A DNA stretch of 64,000 nucleotides from Paenibacillus sinensis (GTDB lineage: Bacteria > Bacillota > Bacilli > Paenibacillales > Paenibacillaceae). The notes under the pieces are model-generated. The model was not told the origin of the DNA. It saw only the letters and a program-made list of their open reading frames with translations, and made no database searches. Both the position numbers and the translations under genes were made by a program. Position 1 is the first letter of the stretch; each line of letters starts with the position of its first letter. The DNA lies in assembly GCF_019904155.1 (NCBI RefSeq), contig NZ_JAHCMB010000226.1:36536-100535 (forward strand), given 5' to 3'. Positions 53,517-62,466 of the stretch are shown piece after piece.

Positions 53517-54572
53517 TTACGGATACACTGGCGTGTAGCCGAGCCCAAGGGTTTCCTCCCATCCCATCATAAGATTTAGATTTTGAATCGCCTGCCCCGC
53601 CGCACCCTTTACCAGATTGTCGATTACCGAGAAAATGGTAACCCGTCCGGTGCGGGGATCAACCGCAAAGCCGATATCGCAGTAGTTGGAGCCGCTGACC
53701 TCTTTGGTTGCCGGCAGAATACCGGCGCTGCGCACACGCACAAAAGATCTACCCTTATAATAATTGCGGTATAACTCGATGAAATCCTGTTCGCTGTACG
53801 TATCGTTCAAGCTTGCATAACTAGTGGCCATAATGCCCCGCGTCATCGGAACCAGATGCGTAGTGAAGGTGACGATTACCGGCTCTCCGGCAATCTCCGT
53901 CAGCGTCTGCTCGATTTCCGGGATATGCTGATGTTTGTTAACCTTATAAGCTTTAAAATTCTCATTAATTTCCGCGTAATGCACACCGAGATTGACTCCG
54001 CGTCCTGCTCCCGATACACCGGATTTGGCATCGACAATGATGCTCTCCGGCTTGATCCATCCTGCTTGAAGCGCCGGGATCAGACCAAGCAGCGTCGCCG
54101 TCGGGTAGCACCCCGGGTTCGAGATAAAGTCAACGCCGGCCACGCGGTCGCCGAATACCTCGCACAGTCCGTAGACGGCCTGCTGCAGCACTTCATCCTG
54201 CGGAGCCGGATGTTTGTACCAGCGTTCGTATTCCGCGCCGTCCTTCAGCCGGAAATCCCCCGACAAATCCACCACTTTTAGCCCCGCCTCCAGCAGCTCC
54301 GGAACGAGCTTGGCGCTGACGCCCGATGGAGTTGCCGTGAATACGACGTCGGCCCTTTCCTTCATTTCCCTGGCGTCTACACCGTCCAGATTTTGCGTGA
54401 ACACGCCAGTCAAATGCGGGAAGCCTTCTTCAATCGGCGCCCCTGCCGATGATGAGGAAATCACCGATGTAATCTCCACCTTCGGATGCCCCTGAAGCAG
54501 CCTGATCAGCTCTACTCCCCCGTAGCCAGTCGATCCCACGATCGCTGCTCTCACCTTGCCTTCCACCGTCAT
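53517..54572 (-). CDS. argC: N-acetyl-gamma-glutamyl-phosphate reductase
   Basis: A 351-residue NADPH enzyme. The Rossmann motif is AAIVGSTGYGGVELIRLL and the catalytic Cys lies in FISNPGCYPTATLLGL; HQHIPEIEQTL and TTHLVPMTRGI are conserved. First gene of the arg cluster, downstream of a promoter overlapped by an ARG-box-like operator. Confidence 0.97.
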   Translation of the reverse strand: MTVEGKVRAAIVGSTGYGGVELIRLLQGHPKVEITSVISSSSAGAPIEEGFPHLTGVFTQNLDGVDAREMKERADVVFTATPSGVSAKLVPELLEAGLKVVDLSGDFRLKDGAEYERWYKHPAPQDEVLQQAVYGLCEVFGDRVAGVDFISNPGCYPTATLLGLIPALQAGWIKPESIIVDAKSGVSGAGRGVNLGVHYAEINENFKAYKVNKHQHIPEIEQTLTEIAGEPVIVTFTTHLVPMTRGIMATSYASLNDTYSEQDFIELYRNYYKGRSFVRVRSAGILPATKEVSGSNYCDIGFAVDPRTGRVTIFSVIDNLVKGAAGQAIQNLNLMMGWEETLGLGYTPVYP

Positions 54573-54670
54573 CTCCGGTTCCTCCCTGCCGTTTTTCTCT
54601 TCCCTATTATATCGGATAATGTTCCCTATCCGCCGATGGCTTTTGCATGCCGTCCATTGAAATATGTATT

Positions 54671-54699
54671 ATTATACGTCCTCATTAATATAAATACAA
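54671..54699 (-). promoter_or_regulatory. Promoter of the arg operon
   Basis: On the minus strand TTGTAT (54699-54694), a 17-base spacer, then TATAAT (54676-54671), about 100 bases before argC. Confidence 0.75.
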
Positions 54700-54700
54700 C
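54683..54700. promoter_or_regulatory. ARG-box-like operator (ArgR/AhrC)
   Basis: CATTAATATAAATACAAC agrees with the recalled Bacillus ARG box CATGAATAAAAATTCAAG at 14 of 18 positions. It covers the -35 and most of the spacer of the arg promoter, a fitting place for arginine-dependent repression. Confidence 0.7.
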
Positions 54701-54892
54701 AGGTTATGTAACATTATCCCTCAGCCGTTTTCCGGCCCCAGTTTGCTCGCCGAGCCAGGCTCTGCCTTTGAAGCATAATCAGTTCATGCACGGATATTCC
54801 GCACCCTATGCTATTCTGCTCCATAAGGTTCTGATGCCTGACGACGTTGTTTATAGGCCCGCGCGGCAGCTTATTCCTTCTCCTTTTTCACG

Positions 54893-54912
54893 AAAAAAGA
54901 AGCACAGCTTCT
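54893..54912 (-). terminator. Terminator after yitT
   Basis: AGAAGC (54898-54903) with GCTTCT (54907-54912), preceded by an A run that reads as TTTTTT on the minus strand. It lies 15 bases after the yitT stop. The stem is short. Confidence 0.6.
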
Positions 54913-54926
54913 CCTCTACGGATCAG

Positions 54927-55811
54927 CTACGCTTCTCGTTTAAATCCTTCGCCCAGCACTTCATGGGCGTCACTGATAATAACAAAGGCGCCCGGGTCCA
55001 CCGACCGGACAATGGCCTTCAGCCGGGTCGTTTCATTCTGGCCGACGGCTACCATCAGCACGGTCCGGCTGTCTCCCGTATAACCGCCCTTGGCATCCAG
55101 CTTCGTCAGCCCCCGGTCCAGATCATGCAGAATCGCTTCCGTGATCGCTTCTGTATGATCGGAAATGATATAGGCAACCTTCGTATAGCTGAAGCCGACC
55201 TCAAGCGCATCGATGACCTTCCCTGTGACAAACAGTCCGATCAGCGCGTACAGCGCCTGCTCCATGCCCAGTACGAAGGCCGCCAATGTGATGACCGTTC
55301 CGTCCAGCAGCACCACGGACAGCGAGAAGCTGAAGCCCGTCAGCTTCTGAATCACCTGTGCCAGAATGGACAGCCCCCCGGTCGAGCCCCGGCCCCGAAA
55401 AACCAGGCCCAAACCCAGGCCCACTCCGATGCCGCCGTAGATGGATGCCAGCAGCGGGTTGTGCGTCGGCACAGGACCGTCCTTGGTCAGGTAAATGAAC
55501 AGCGGCAGCACAAAGCTGCCCAGCAGCGACCGCAGTCCGTACTGGCGGCCCAGCATGAACACGCCTAGGAAAAACAGCGGAATGTTCAAAGCCCACTGGG
55601 TAAAAGCAGGCTCGGCCCCGAACCAGGCCTGCGCCAGTACGGACAACCCCGATACGCCGCCAGAGGCGATCCGGTTGGGCAGCATGAACAGATTAAAGGC
55701 GAGGGCTGTAATCAGCGAACCGACAACAATCAGGACCGTATCCACCAGATGGCGGACCGGTCCGTTCAGCGGAATAAGCGGCGGCTTATTTCGTGCGTTG
55801 ATTGATGACAT
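54927..55811 (-). CDS. YitT-family membrane protein (DUF161/DUF2179)
   Basis: A 294-residue protein with five to six membrane helices (about 20-200, with NLFMLPNRIASGGVSGLSVL) and a C-terminal cytoplasmic DUF2179 domain (about 215-285, with GGYTGDSRTVLMVAVGQNE). The family has no settled function; export or ion roles have been proposed for relatives. It starts 3 bases after the prfB stop, so the two are probably cotranscribed. Confidence 0.88.
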   Translation of the reverse strand: MSSINARNKPPLIPLNGPVRHLVDTVLIVVGSLITALAFNLFMLPNRIASGGVSGLSVLAQAWFGAEPAFTQWALNIPLFFLGVFMLGRQYGLRSLLGSFVLPLFIYLTKDGPVPTHNPLLASIYGGIGVGLGLGLVFRGRGSTGGLSILAQVIQKLTGFSFSLSVVLLDGTVITLAAFVLGMEQALYALIGLFVTGKVIDALEVGFSYTKVAYIISDHTEAITEAILHDLDRGLTKLDAKGGYTGDSRTVLMVAVGQNETTRLKAIVRSVDPGAFVIISDAHEVLGEGFKREA

Positions 55812-55814
55812 CCC

Positions 55815-56928
55815 TTATTCAGCCTCAGTTTTGATCTGGCCGCGCAGATAGCCGTCGATAAAAGCATCCAGATCGCCGTCCATAACCGCCCCGACGTTAC
55901 CGGTCTCCACGGAAGTCCGGTGATCCTTAACCATGCTGTACGGATGGAAGACATACGAGCGAATCTGACTGCCCCAGGCGATATCGGACTGCTCGCCGCG
56001 GATTTCATCCAGTTCGCGCTGCTGCTCTTCGAGCTTGCGCTCATAGAGCTTGGAGCGGAGCATCGTCATCGCGCGTTCGCGGTTCTTGATCTGCGAGCGT
56101 TCGTTCTGGCAAGTCACGACGACGCCGGTTGGAATGTGAGTAATCCGGACCGCCGAGTCCGTGGTGTTGATATGCTGACCGCCGGCGCCCGTCGCGCGGT
56201 AGGTGTCCACCTTCAGATCCTCGGTACGGATCTCGATATCGATATCTTCATTAATTTCCGGCACGACATCACAGGAGACAAAGGACGTATGGCGTCTTCC
56301 CGAAGCGTCAAACGGGGAAATACGGACCAGACGGTGCACGCCTTTCTCCGCCTTCAGGTAGCCGTAGGCATTGAAGCCCTTGATCAGCAGCGTCACGCTC
56401 TTGATCCCCGCTTCGTCTCCAGGGAGATAATCCAGCACCTCAACCTTGAAGCCGCGCTTCTCCGCCCAGCGGGTGTACATACGGAGCAGCATTTGGCCCC
56501 AGTCCTGGGACTCGGTCCCGCCGGCACCGGGATGCAGCTCCAGAATGGCATTCAGCTTGTCGTACGGCTGATTCAGCAGCAGCTGCAGCTCGAACTCCTC
56601 CAGCTTGTCCACTAGAGCGCGGACACTGCCGCCTACCTCGGCAGCGAGTTCATCGTCGCCTTCCTCGTCAGCCAGCTCGGCCATCAGCACGGCATCATCG
56701 TATTCCTGCTGCAGCTTCTGATATTCATCCACGCCGGATTTCACAGCGTTCATCTCGGCAATGACACTCTGGGCCTTCTCGTTATCATCCCAGAAATCGG
56801 GAGCCGCCATTTTCTCCTCAAAGTTCGCGATCATTTCCTGCTTGAGGTCTAAGTCAAAGAGACCCCCTAAGGTTGGTTAATTTCTTGCCGATCTCGCGCA
56901 GATCCTGCTTCACACTTGGATCAATCAT
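55815..56928 (-). CDS. prfB: Peptide chain release factor 2 (programmed +1 frameshift)
   Basis: RF2 ends translation at UGA and UAA. The gene is two segments: 56928-56857 (24 codons, ATG at 56928), then a +1 shift past the T at 56856, and 56855-55815. The full product is 370 residues. The SPF recognition motif is at about 204-206 (RISPFDASGR) and GGQ at about 249-251 (GAGGQHINTTD), as in other RF2 proteins. The in-frame UGA at 56856-56854 gives the usual autoregulation. It follows secA after a hairpin and is coupled to yitT. Confidence 0.97.
56853..56868 (-). promoter_or_regulatory. prfB programmed +1 frameshift site
   Basis: On the minus strand AGGGGGTCTCTTTGAC: an internal Shine-Dalgarno-like AGGGGG (56868-56863), the slippery CTT, then UGA C. 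The last three features match the canonical RF2 site. Confidence 0.96.
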
Positions 56929-56962
56929 TGATCACTGCACCCTTTCTTTAACTATAATCATT

Positions 56963-57008
56963 AGAAAACGGCTGAGCCGCTAACGGGAATCTCCCCGGCC
57001 CAGCCGTT
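56963..57008 (-). terminator. Hairpin between secA and prfB
   Basis: AACGGCTG (56967-56974) with CAGCCGTT (57001-57008), plus an inner GCC/GGC. The minus strand continues TTTTCT. It suggests that prfB is only partly read from the secA transcript. Confidence 0.65.
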
Positions 57009-57032
57009 CTTGTCAATCCGGTCACTAAAGAC

Positions 57033-59540
57033 TTAAGCGTTCTGTCCGTGGCAGTTCTTGAATTTCTTGCCGCTGCCGCAAGGACAAGGATCATTCCGGC
57101 CGACCGTGGCGCCCACGGCTACGGGACGCTTCTCGGCAGGTTCGCCGTTCGTGGAGATTTTATTCTCTTCCACAACCGACTGGCGCTGCTGATTGGTCTC
57201 GATATGAGCCTTCATAATATATGTGGCCACTTCTTCCTGGATGCTTGCCGTCATGGCATTGAACATCTCGAAGCCTTCGAACTGATATTCGCGGAGCGGG
57301 TCCGTTCCGCCATAAGCACGAAGATGGATACCCTGGCGAAGCTGATCCATGGCGTCGATATGGTCCATCCACTTGCTGTCAACGGCGCGCAGTACGATAA
57401 CCTTCTCGAATTCGCGGACAAGCTCCGAACCGAGATGCTCTTCGCGGGCAGAGTATTTCTCCAGCACCTTCTCGAAGATAAATTCCACAATCTCTTCCGT
57501 TTCCTTGCCCCACATATCGTCACGGGTCAGTACGCCTTCGTCAAGCAGCTTGCTGTTGACATAATCGGCCACTTCCTGAAGCTCCCAGTTCTCGGGAATG
57601 TCGTCGCTGCAATGAGCCAGTACGACGCGCTCGATTACCGGCTTGATCATTTCCAGGACGATGTCCTTGATGTTCTCGGACTCCAGAATTTCGCGGCGCT
57701 GCTTGTAGATAATTTCGCGCTGCTGGTTCATGACGTCGTCATACTGCAGGACGACTTTACGGATGTCGAAGTTATTGCCTTCGACCCGCTTCTGCGCCGA
57801 TTCTACAGCGCGGGTAATCATACGGCTCTCGATCGGCTGATCTTCTTCAAAGCCAAGACGTTCCATCATGTTCAGCACATTGTCGGCGCCAAAGCGCTTC
57901 ATCAGCTCGTCGCCCAGCGACAGATAGAACTGTGTGGAACCCGGGTCGCCTTGACGTCCCGCGCGTCCGCGCAGCTGGTTATCGATCCGGCGCGATTCAT
58001 GGCGCTCCGTACCGATAATATGCAGGCCGCCAACCTCGGCCACGCCTTCACCGAGGATGATGTCGGTACCGCGTCCCGCCATGTTGGTCGCAATGGTCAC
58101 TGTTCCCGGCTGACCGGCGTGAGAAATGATTTCGGCTTCCGCTGCGTGATGCTTCGCGTTCAGCACCTGGTGCTTCACGCCTTTGCGCTTCAGCATTTCC
58201 GATACCAGCTCGGAATTCTCGATGGAGACCGTACCGACCAGCACCGGCTGGTTCTTCTTGTGGCGCTCCACGATCTCTTCAACCACGGCAGTGAACTTGC
58301 CTTTCTCGCTCTTATAGACGATGTCAGGCATGTCCGCCCGGCAGTTCGGTTTATTCGTCGGGACCTGGAGAACTTCCAGACCGTAGATCTTCTTGAACTC
58401 CTCTTCCTCCGTCTTCGCCGTACCGGTCATGCCGGCCAGCTTGCGGTACATGCGGAAGTAGTTCTGGAACGTGATGGTGGCGAGTGTCATGCTCTCATTC
58501 TGAACCTGAATTTCTTCCTTAGCTTCAATCGCCTGATGCAGACCGTCACTGTATCGGCGGCCGGCCATGAGTCGGCCCGTGAACTCGTCGACGATAACAA
58601 CTTCTTCATCCGTAACGACGTAATCGACGTCGCGGCGCATAATGACGTTCGCCTTCAGGGCTTGTACGATATGATGGTTCAGTGTGACATGGCTGTGGTC
58701 ATACAGATTCTCGATGCCGAAGGCTTTCTCGGCAAGCGCAACACCTTTTTCCGTAAGGGCAACCGACTTCACCTTAATATCCACCGTATAGTGCTCTTCC
58801 GGCTGGAGCTTCTTCACGAAGCGATCGGCAGCGTAATAGAGCTCCGTCGACTTCTCGGCTTGTCCGGAAATAATAAGCGGTGTCCGGGCTTCGTCGATCA
58901 GAATGGAGTCGACTTCGTCAATAATGCAGAAATAGAGCGGACGCTGTACCATCTGCTCTTTATACAGCACCATGTTATCGCGCAGGTAGTCGAAGCCGAA
59001 TTCATTGTTAGTGCCGTACGTGATGTCGCAGGCATAAGCTGACTGTTTATCCGCATGGTCCATGCCGTTCAGGTTAACTCCAACCGTCATGCCCAGGAAA
59101 TTATAGATTTGTCCCATTTGCGCGCTGTCGCGCTGGGCCAGATAATCATTAACTGTAACGACGTGAACGCCTTTGCCAAGCAGAGCGTTCAGGTATACCG
59201 GAAGCGTTCCGACCAGCGTCTTACCTTCACCAGTCTTCATCTCCGCGATCTTGCCTTCATGCAGCGCCATACCGCCAATCAGCTGCACATCAAAGTGCCG
59301 CATTCCAAGCGTACGTTTGGATGCTTCACGCACCGTTGCGAAGGCTTCGGGAAGAACCTCTTCCAGCGTCTCGCCTTTCTCAATACGGGCCCGGAACTCT
59401 TCGGTCTTGGCCTGCAGCGCCTCGTCGGAGAGCGCCTCGATTTCCGGCTCCAATCCATTAATAATTTCGACCGTCTTCATTAGACGTTTGACATCGCGTT
59501 CATTCATGTCGCCGAATATTTTTTTAACAAGTCCTAGCAT
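57033..59540 (-). CDS. secA: Preprotein translocase ATPase SecA
   Basis: An 835-residue motor that drives export through SecYEG. Walker A is MKTGEGKTL, DEVDSILIDEARTPL is the DEAD box region, NMAGRGTDIILG and GRAGRQGDPG belong to the second nucleotide-binding fold, and the C-terminal zinc motif CPCGSGKKFKNCHG is complete. All protein secretion in the window depends on it. A promoter lies about 100 bases upstream. Confidence 0.98.
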   Translation of the reverse strand: MLGLVKKIFGDMNERDVKRLMKTVEIINGLEPEIEALSDEALQAKTEEFRARIEKGETLEEVLPEAFATVREASKRTLGMRHFDVQLIGGMALHEGKIAEMKTGEGKTLVGTLPVYLNALLGKGVHVVTVNDYLAQRDSAQMGQIYNFLGMTVGVNLNGMDHADKQSAYACDITYGTNNEFGFDYLRDNMVLYKEQMVQRPLYFCIIDEVDSILIDEARTPLIISGQAEKSTELYYAADRFVKKLQPEEHYTVDIKVKSVALTEKGVALAEKAFGIENLYDHSHVTLNHHIVQALKANVIMRRDVDYVVTDEEVVIVDEFTGRLMAGRRYSDGLHQAIEAKEEIQVQNESMTLATITFQNYFRMYRKLAGMTGTAKTEEEEFKKIYGLEVLQVPTNKPNCRADMPDIVYKSEKGKFTAVVEEIVERHKKNQPVLVGTVSIENSELVSEMLKRKGVKHQVLNAKHHAAEAEIISHAGQPGTVTIATNMAGRGTDIILGEGVAEVGGLHIIGTERHESRRIDNQLRGRAGRQGDPGSTQFYLSLGDELMKRFGADNVLNMMERLGFEEDQPIESRMITRAVESAQKRVEGNNFDIRKVVLQYDDVMNQQREIIYKQRREILESENIKDIVLEMIKPVIERVVLAHCSDDIPENWELQEVADYVNSKLLDEGVLTRDDMWGKETEEIVEFIFEKVLEKYSAREEHLGSELVREFEKVIVLRAVDSKWMDHIDAMDQLRQGIHLRAYGGTDPLREYQFEGFEMFNAMTASIQEEVATYIMKAHIETNQQRQSVVEENKISTNGEPAEKRPVAVGATVGRNDPCPCGSGKKFKNCHGQNA

Positions 59541-59638
59541 GGTTAACCCCTTTCATGCAACACAGATGGTGGAATCTAAAGCGTATCCTCCCAACGTTGA
59601 AAGGGCCGCAAAACACCGTCGATTCCGCTGCTTCATAA

Positions 59639-59667
59639 ATTGTAACAGTTTGTAAGGGATGCCGCAA
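59639..59667 (-). promoter_or_regulatory. Promoter of secA
   Basis: On the minus strand TTGCGG (59667-59662), a 17-base spacer, then TACAAT (59644-59639). Confidence 0.6.
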
Positions 59668-59704
59668 TATAAGCGGAAATCCCCATAACTATATATACGC
59701 ACAA

Positions 59705-59750
59705 GAGCCCTATTCGCTTCATGCGAATAAGGGCTCGGGATCATTTTTTT
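59705..59750 (+). terminator. Hairpin with plus-strand T run between hpf and secA
   Basis: GAGCCCTATTCGC (59705-59717) with GCGAATAAGGGCTC (59723-59736), one bulge; TTTTTTT follows at 59744-59750 on the plus strand. It faces the wrong way for a normal hpf terminator (minus strand reads CTTGTGCG after it), though the stem could still slow hpf transcripts. Confidence 0.5.
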
Positions 59751-59775
59751 CATTTTAGAAGCTTACGTACTCCAT

Positions 59776-60333
59776 TTAACCCTGTTCGATCAGTCCGTAT
59801 TTGCCGTCATTCCGTTTATACACGACGCTGACTTCGGAGGTGTCGATATTGGAAAACACAAAGAAATTATGTCCCACCATATTCATCTGAAGAATGGCTT
59901 CTTCCACATCCATCGGCTTCAGAGTGAACCGCTTGTTGCGCACGACTTCCAATTCATCATCCTGTTCCTCGACGGCCACATTGCTGCTCGAACCACCTTC
60001 CACAAAGAGCGTCTTCAGACTGCCTTCCTGGCGGAATTTGCGGTTGAGTTTGGTTTTGTGCTTACGGATTTGTCGCTCCAGCTTGTCCACTACACCATCA
60101 ATGGAGGCATACATATCATCGCTGCGGACCTCCGCGCGAAGCGTGACACCGGCCAGCGGGATCGTGACTTCCACCGTGTGAAGACCTCGTATTACGCTAA
60201 GTGTTACGAAACCTTCCTGGGTAGGGGGCGCATCGAAATACTTCTCAAGTCTGCTGAGCTTCTTATCAACATACTCTCTCAAAGCGTCGGTCACTTCAAT
60301 TTGTTGACCTCGAATGCTGAATTGCATGGGCAC
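59776..60333 (-). CDS. hpf: Long-form ribosome hibernation promoting factor
   Basis: A 185-residue protein. The N-terminal S30AE domain (about 1-105) has REYVDKKLSRLEKYFD; the C-terminal dimerisation domain (about 125-185) has NKRFTLKPMDVEEAILQMNM and HNFFVFSNIDTSEVSVVYKR. Long HPF pairs ribosomes into 100S dimers in stationary phase. AGGAGG-like sequence precedes the ATG, and a promoter lies about 20 bases further up. Next to secA, as in B. subtilis. Confidence 0.96.
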   Translation of the reverse strand: MPMQFSIRGQQIEVTDALREYVDKKLSRLEKYFDAPPTQEGFVTLSVIRGLHTVEVTIPLAGVTLRAEVRSDDMYASIDGVVDKLERQIRKHKTKLNRKFRQEGSLKTLFVEGGSSSNVAVEEQDDELEVVRNKRFTLKPMDVEEAILQMNMVGHNFFVFSNIDTSEVSVVYKRNDGKYGLIEQG

Positions 60334-60350
60334 TCCTCCTTTGCACCTTC

Positions 60351-60379
60351 ATTTTACCATAACGTAAGCGCCGTGTAAA
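60351..60379 (-). promoter_or_regulatory. Promoter of hpf
   Basis: On the minus strand TTTACA (60379-60374), a 17-base spacer, then TAAAAT (60356-60351). It fits SigA; I do not see a SigB or SigH consensus. Confidence 0.55.
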
Positions 60380-60550
60380 AAGTTTAAAATTGTGTAAATC
60401 CGCTTTCAAGTGCAAATTGATCCAGCTTGTGAACATAAGAAGAACTCCAATCGAAATCCTACTGAAAATGTTGCCGAATCCCTCTTTAGCGGTTGTTTTT
60501 CTTCACCTTCAGGATGCCCAATCTTGGACGAACACTTCCTGATCACATCA

Positions 60551-60580
60551 AAAAAAGATCCCGGAAATTCCAGGATCTTT
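60551..60580. terminator. Terminator of the cold-shock gene
   Basis: AAAGATCC (60554-60561) with GGATCTTT (60573-60580), with GGA/TCC pairing inside. The A run at 60551-60556 is a T run on the minus strand, 65 bases after the stop. Confidence 0.75.
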
Positions 60581-60644
60581 ATTGCTAGCGTCGTCTCAAT
60601 TTGCTAACCATCTACCGTATATGTAGGTCGGCTAAGCCGGATGA

Positions 60645-60842
60645 TTATAATTTGATTACGTTAGCTGCTTGTGGTCCGCGTGCGCCTTCCACGATGTCAA
60701 ACTCAACGGATTGTCCTTCTTCCAGCGTTTTGAAGCCTTCGGATTGGATCGCGGAGAAGTGAACGAATACGTCGCCGCCTTCTGCAGTTTCGATGAACCC
60801 GTAGCCTTTTTCTGCGTTAAACCATTTAACTTTACCTTCCAT
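60645..60842 (-). CDS. Cold-shock protein, CspA family
   Basis: A 65-residue single OB-fold RNA chaperone. RNP1 is KGYGFIE and RNP2 is VFVHF; the protein runs MEGKVKWFNAEKGYGF to ANVIKL, the full family length. The ATG at 60842 is chosen for this; the frame is open to 60926. The Shine-Dalgarno AAGGG is 12 bases off, which is long. A leader of about 48 bases separates it from its promoter. Confidence 0.96.
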   Translation of the reverse strand: MEGKVKWFNAEKGYGFIETAEGGDVFVHFSAIQSEGFKTLEEGQSVEFDIVEGARGPQAANVIKL

Positions 60843-60896
60843 TGCTTGAACATTCCCTTCATTATCAAATGAACGTGAGTCTGGCTCACAAGTCTG

Positions 60897-60926
60897 ACTA
60901 TACCACCGTAACTTCTCCATTGTCAA
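60897..60926 (-). promoter_or_regulatory. Promoter of the cold-shock gene
   Basis: On the minus strand TTGACA (60926-60921), an 18-base spacer, then TATAGT (60902-60897). Confidence 0.75.
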
Positions 60927-61069
60927 TTGGAATAGAAAATGTTTACCTTCAAAAAAATGGAATTCACCAATTCATTTGTCAGCCACAATTTCATGCCCCC
61001 CGATAAGTGAAGGTATCAGTGTTAGCGCAGTTACTTACGATTACCCGCGATGGAAGGGGGTGAAACACA

Positions 61070-61153
61070 GTGCCTGTCAGGCGCCAAAGATTTTTTCTAA
61101 AGGGCCTAGAAGAACGAATCGAACAAGTTAAACGATGGCGACTTCCCTGGTAA
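61070..61153 (+). CDS. Possible 27-residue basic peptide
   Basis: A GTG-started frame preceded by AAGGGGGTGA, a strong Shine-Dalgarno with about 8 bases of spacing. The product MPVRRQRFFLKGLEERIEQV plus KRWRLPW is strongly basic and aromatic. I do not recognise it and see no clear promoter. It could be a real small protein or a chance frame behind a good ribosome site. Confidence 0.3.
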   Translation: MPVRRQRFFLKGLEERIEQVKRWRLPW

Positions 61154-61228
61154 AGTACACGAGCAAATTGGATCCGTCCCTTAAGGGATCGAAATCAAGC
61201 GGACGCGAGTTCGGTCAACGAACCAAAA

Positions 61229-62296
61229 TTACTTAAGCTGTTGAAGTCGCATTTTAGATGGTTCATATCCCAAAACGGCAGCTTCCTGATAACAATGCTT
61301 CGCCTTGTCCGACTTCCCCGTAACCTCGTAAAAGCTGCCTAGATTATGCAACGCAGTAAAGCTCCCCGTTCCAATAACGTTATCGTAGCGGTCAGTCTCC
61401 CCAATTTGCAGACATTTTAGATAAGACTCTTCAATTAAAGGGAACAAATTTATATACTTTGCCGTATTGCTCAAAATCAGTTTCATATAAAAAATACCGC
61501 AGACAAATTGAAAATCGGCAAAATCATGCAAAAAGCTCTGTTCCTTTTGAATAATGGGCAAGCCTTCCTCTAATTGTTCAATGGCAATGATCTCGTATAA
61601 CAAATTCACAATAATATTGGGTGCATAGCTCTCACGTTTAGTCAATAGCATATAAGCCTTTTTTAAATGCTGATAGGCCTTAAGGTGATTATCTATCCCC
61701 CGATACTCCTTAGCAATCTGGTAATGATAATAGGAATCTTCCGGATACCTTTCGATTTCCAACTGTAGAATGGGTATATTGCGATCCGACTTAGGCTTCA
61801 TATAACCATCATGTTGAACCTCAATCGGCACTATGACTCTGGGCAGATCCGAGATGACTTGTTCATGGATGCTTCCTTCATACCGCAGCCCGGATGGAAA
61901 CAGTCTCGATATAAAACATTGGGAGAAGGATACTGTGTTACTATCACCATCAAGAAACTGATTCACTTGTTTGATTCTTCCGATGCGATCTCCCTGATTA
62001 ATAAACTGACGAAGGGCATCTCCGCAATCATTACGGAAAAATTCATCTGCATCAAGAACTAGATTCCAGTCGCATGATGAATGCTCAAGTGCGGCATTTC
62101 TTGCGTCTGCAAAGTTTTGGTTCCACGTCCAATCATAGACCTTCGCTCCAAAAGAGCGGGCAATTTGCTTAGTATTGTCTGTTGAGCCGGTATCAACAAG
62201 TATGATCTCATCCACCAATTTTCGTGCACTCTCGAGACAACGGCCCAATACAGCCTCTTCATTCCGGGCAATCATAGTCAATGCGAGTGTTTTCAT
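61229..62296 (-). CDS. GT2 glycosyltransferase with C-terminal TPR-like repeats
   Basis: A 355-residue cytoplasmic enzyme. The GT-A domain (about 1-170) starts LTMIARNEEAVLGRCLESA, with IILVDTGSTDNT and the DXD-like metal site LVLDADEFF. The rest (about 180-355) is helical, with TPR-like units such as PEDSYYHYQIAKEYRGIDNH and ALHNLGSFYEVTGKSDKAKH. GT2 proteins with this shape often glycosylate peptides or surface proteins (SunS type). It follows the nonulosonate genes by 170 bases and may use the sugar they make. The segment is visibly more AT-rich than the region before 61 kb. Confidence 0.82.
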   Translation of the reverse strand: MKTLALTMIARNEEAVLGRCLESARKLVDEIILVDTGSTDNTKQIARSFGAKVYDWTWNQNFADARNAALEHSSCDWNLVLDADEFFRNDCGDALRQFINQGDRIGRIKQVNQFLDGDSNTVSFSQCFISRLFPSGLRYEGSIHEQVISDLPRVIVPIEVQHDGYMKPKSDRNIPILQLEIERYPEDSYYHYQIAKEYRGIDNHLKAYQHLKKAYMLLTKRESYAPNIIVNLLYEIIAIEQLEEGLPIIQKEQSFLHDFADFQFVCGIFYMKLILSNTAKYINLFPLIEESYLKCLQIGETDRYDNVIGTGSFTALHNLGSFYEVTGKSDKAKHCYQEAAVLGYEPSKMRLQQLK

Positions 62297-62466
62297 AATT
62301 TCCTCTCAATAATTCGACATAGCTTTGATATTCGAACCAATGGTATCAGAAACAAAGGATGTAGTCGAAACCGAGAACAAGGTCCTCTACCTCTATATCA
62401 CGATCTTGTCTACATTGGTCCCAGGAGGAATTATTCAGAAATAGAAGTCCCCTTGAATACAATGTT

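Larger units (their letters stand above)
54573..54926. other. Gap between argC and yitT
   Basis: 354 bases with no gene. It holds the arg promoter and operator (54671-54700) and the yitT terminator (54893-54912). Confidence 0.6.
60334..60644. other. Gap between hpf and the cold-shock gene
   Basis: 311 bases with no gene. It holds the hpf promoter at one end and the cspA terminator at 60551-60580. Confidence 0.55.
60843..61228. other. Gap between the cold-shock gene and the glycosyltransferase gene
   Basis: 386 bases with the cold-shock promoter, one possible 27-codon gene (61070-61153), a TCCCTTAAGGGA palindrome (61177-61188) and a GTTCG/CGAAC hairpin (61209-61223). The last two could belong to a terminator for the minus-strand glycosyltransferase, but no T run is present. 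Confidence 0.45.

Noticed and set aside
57048..59042. 664-codon open frame on the plus strand across secA
   Set aside because: It is antisense to a complete, unambiguous secA and shows no family motifs; long antisense frames are expected with this codon use.
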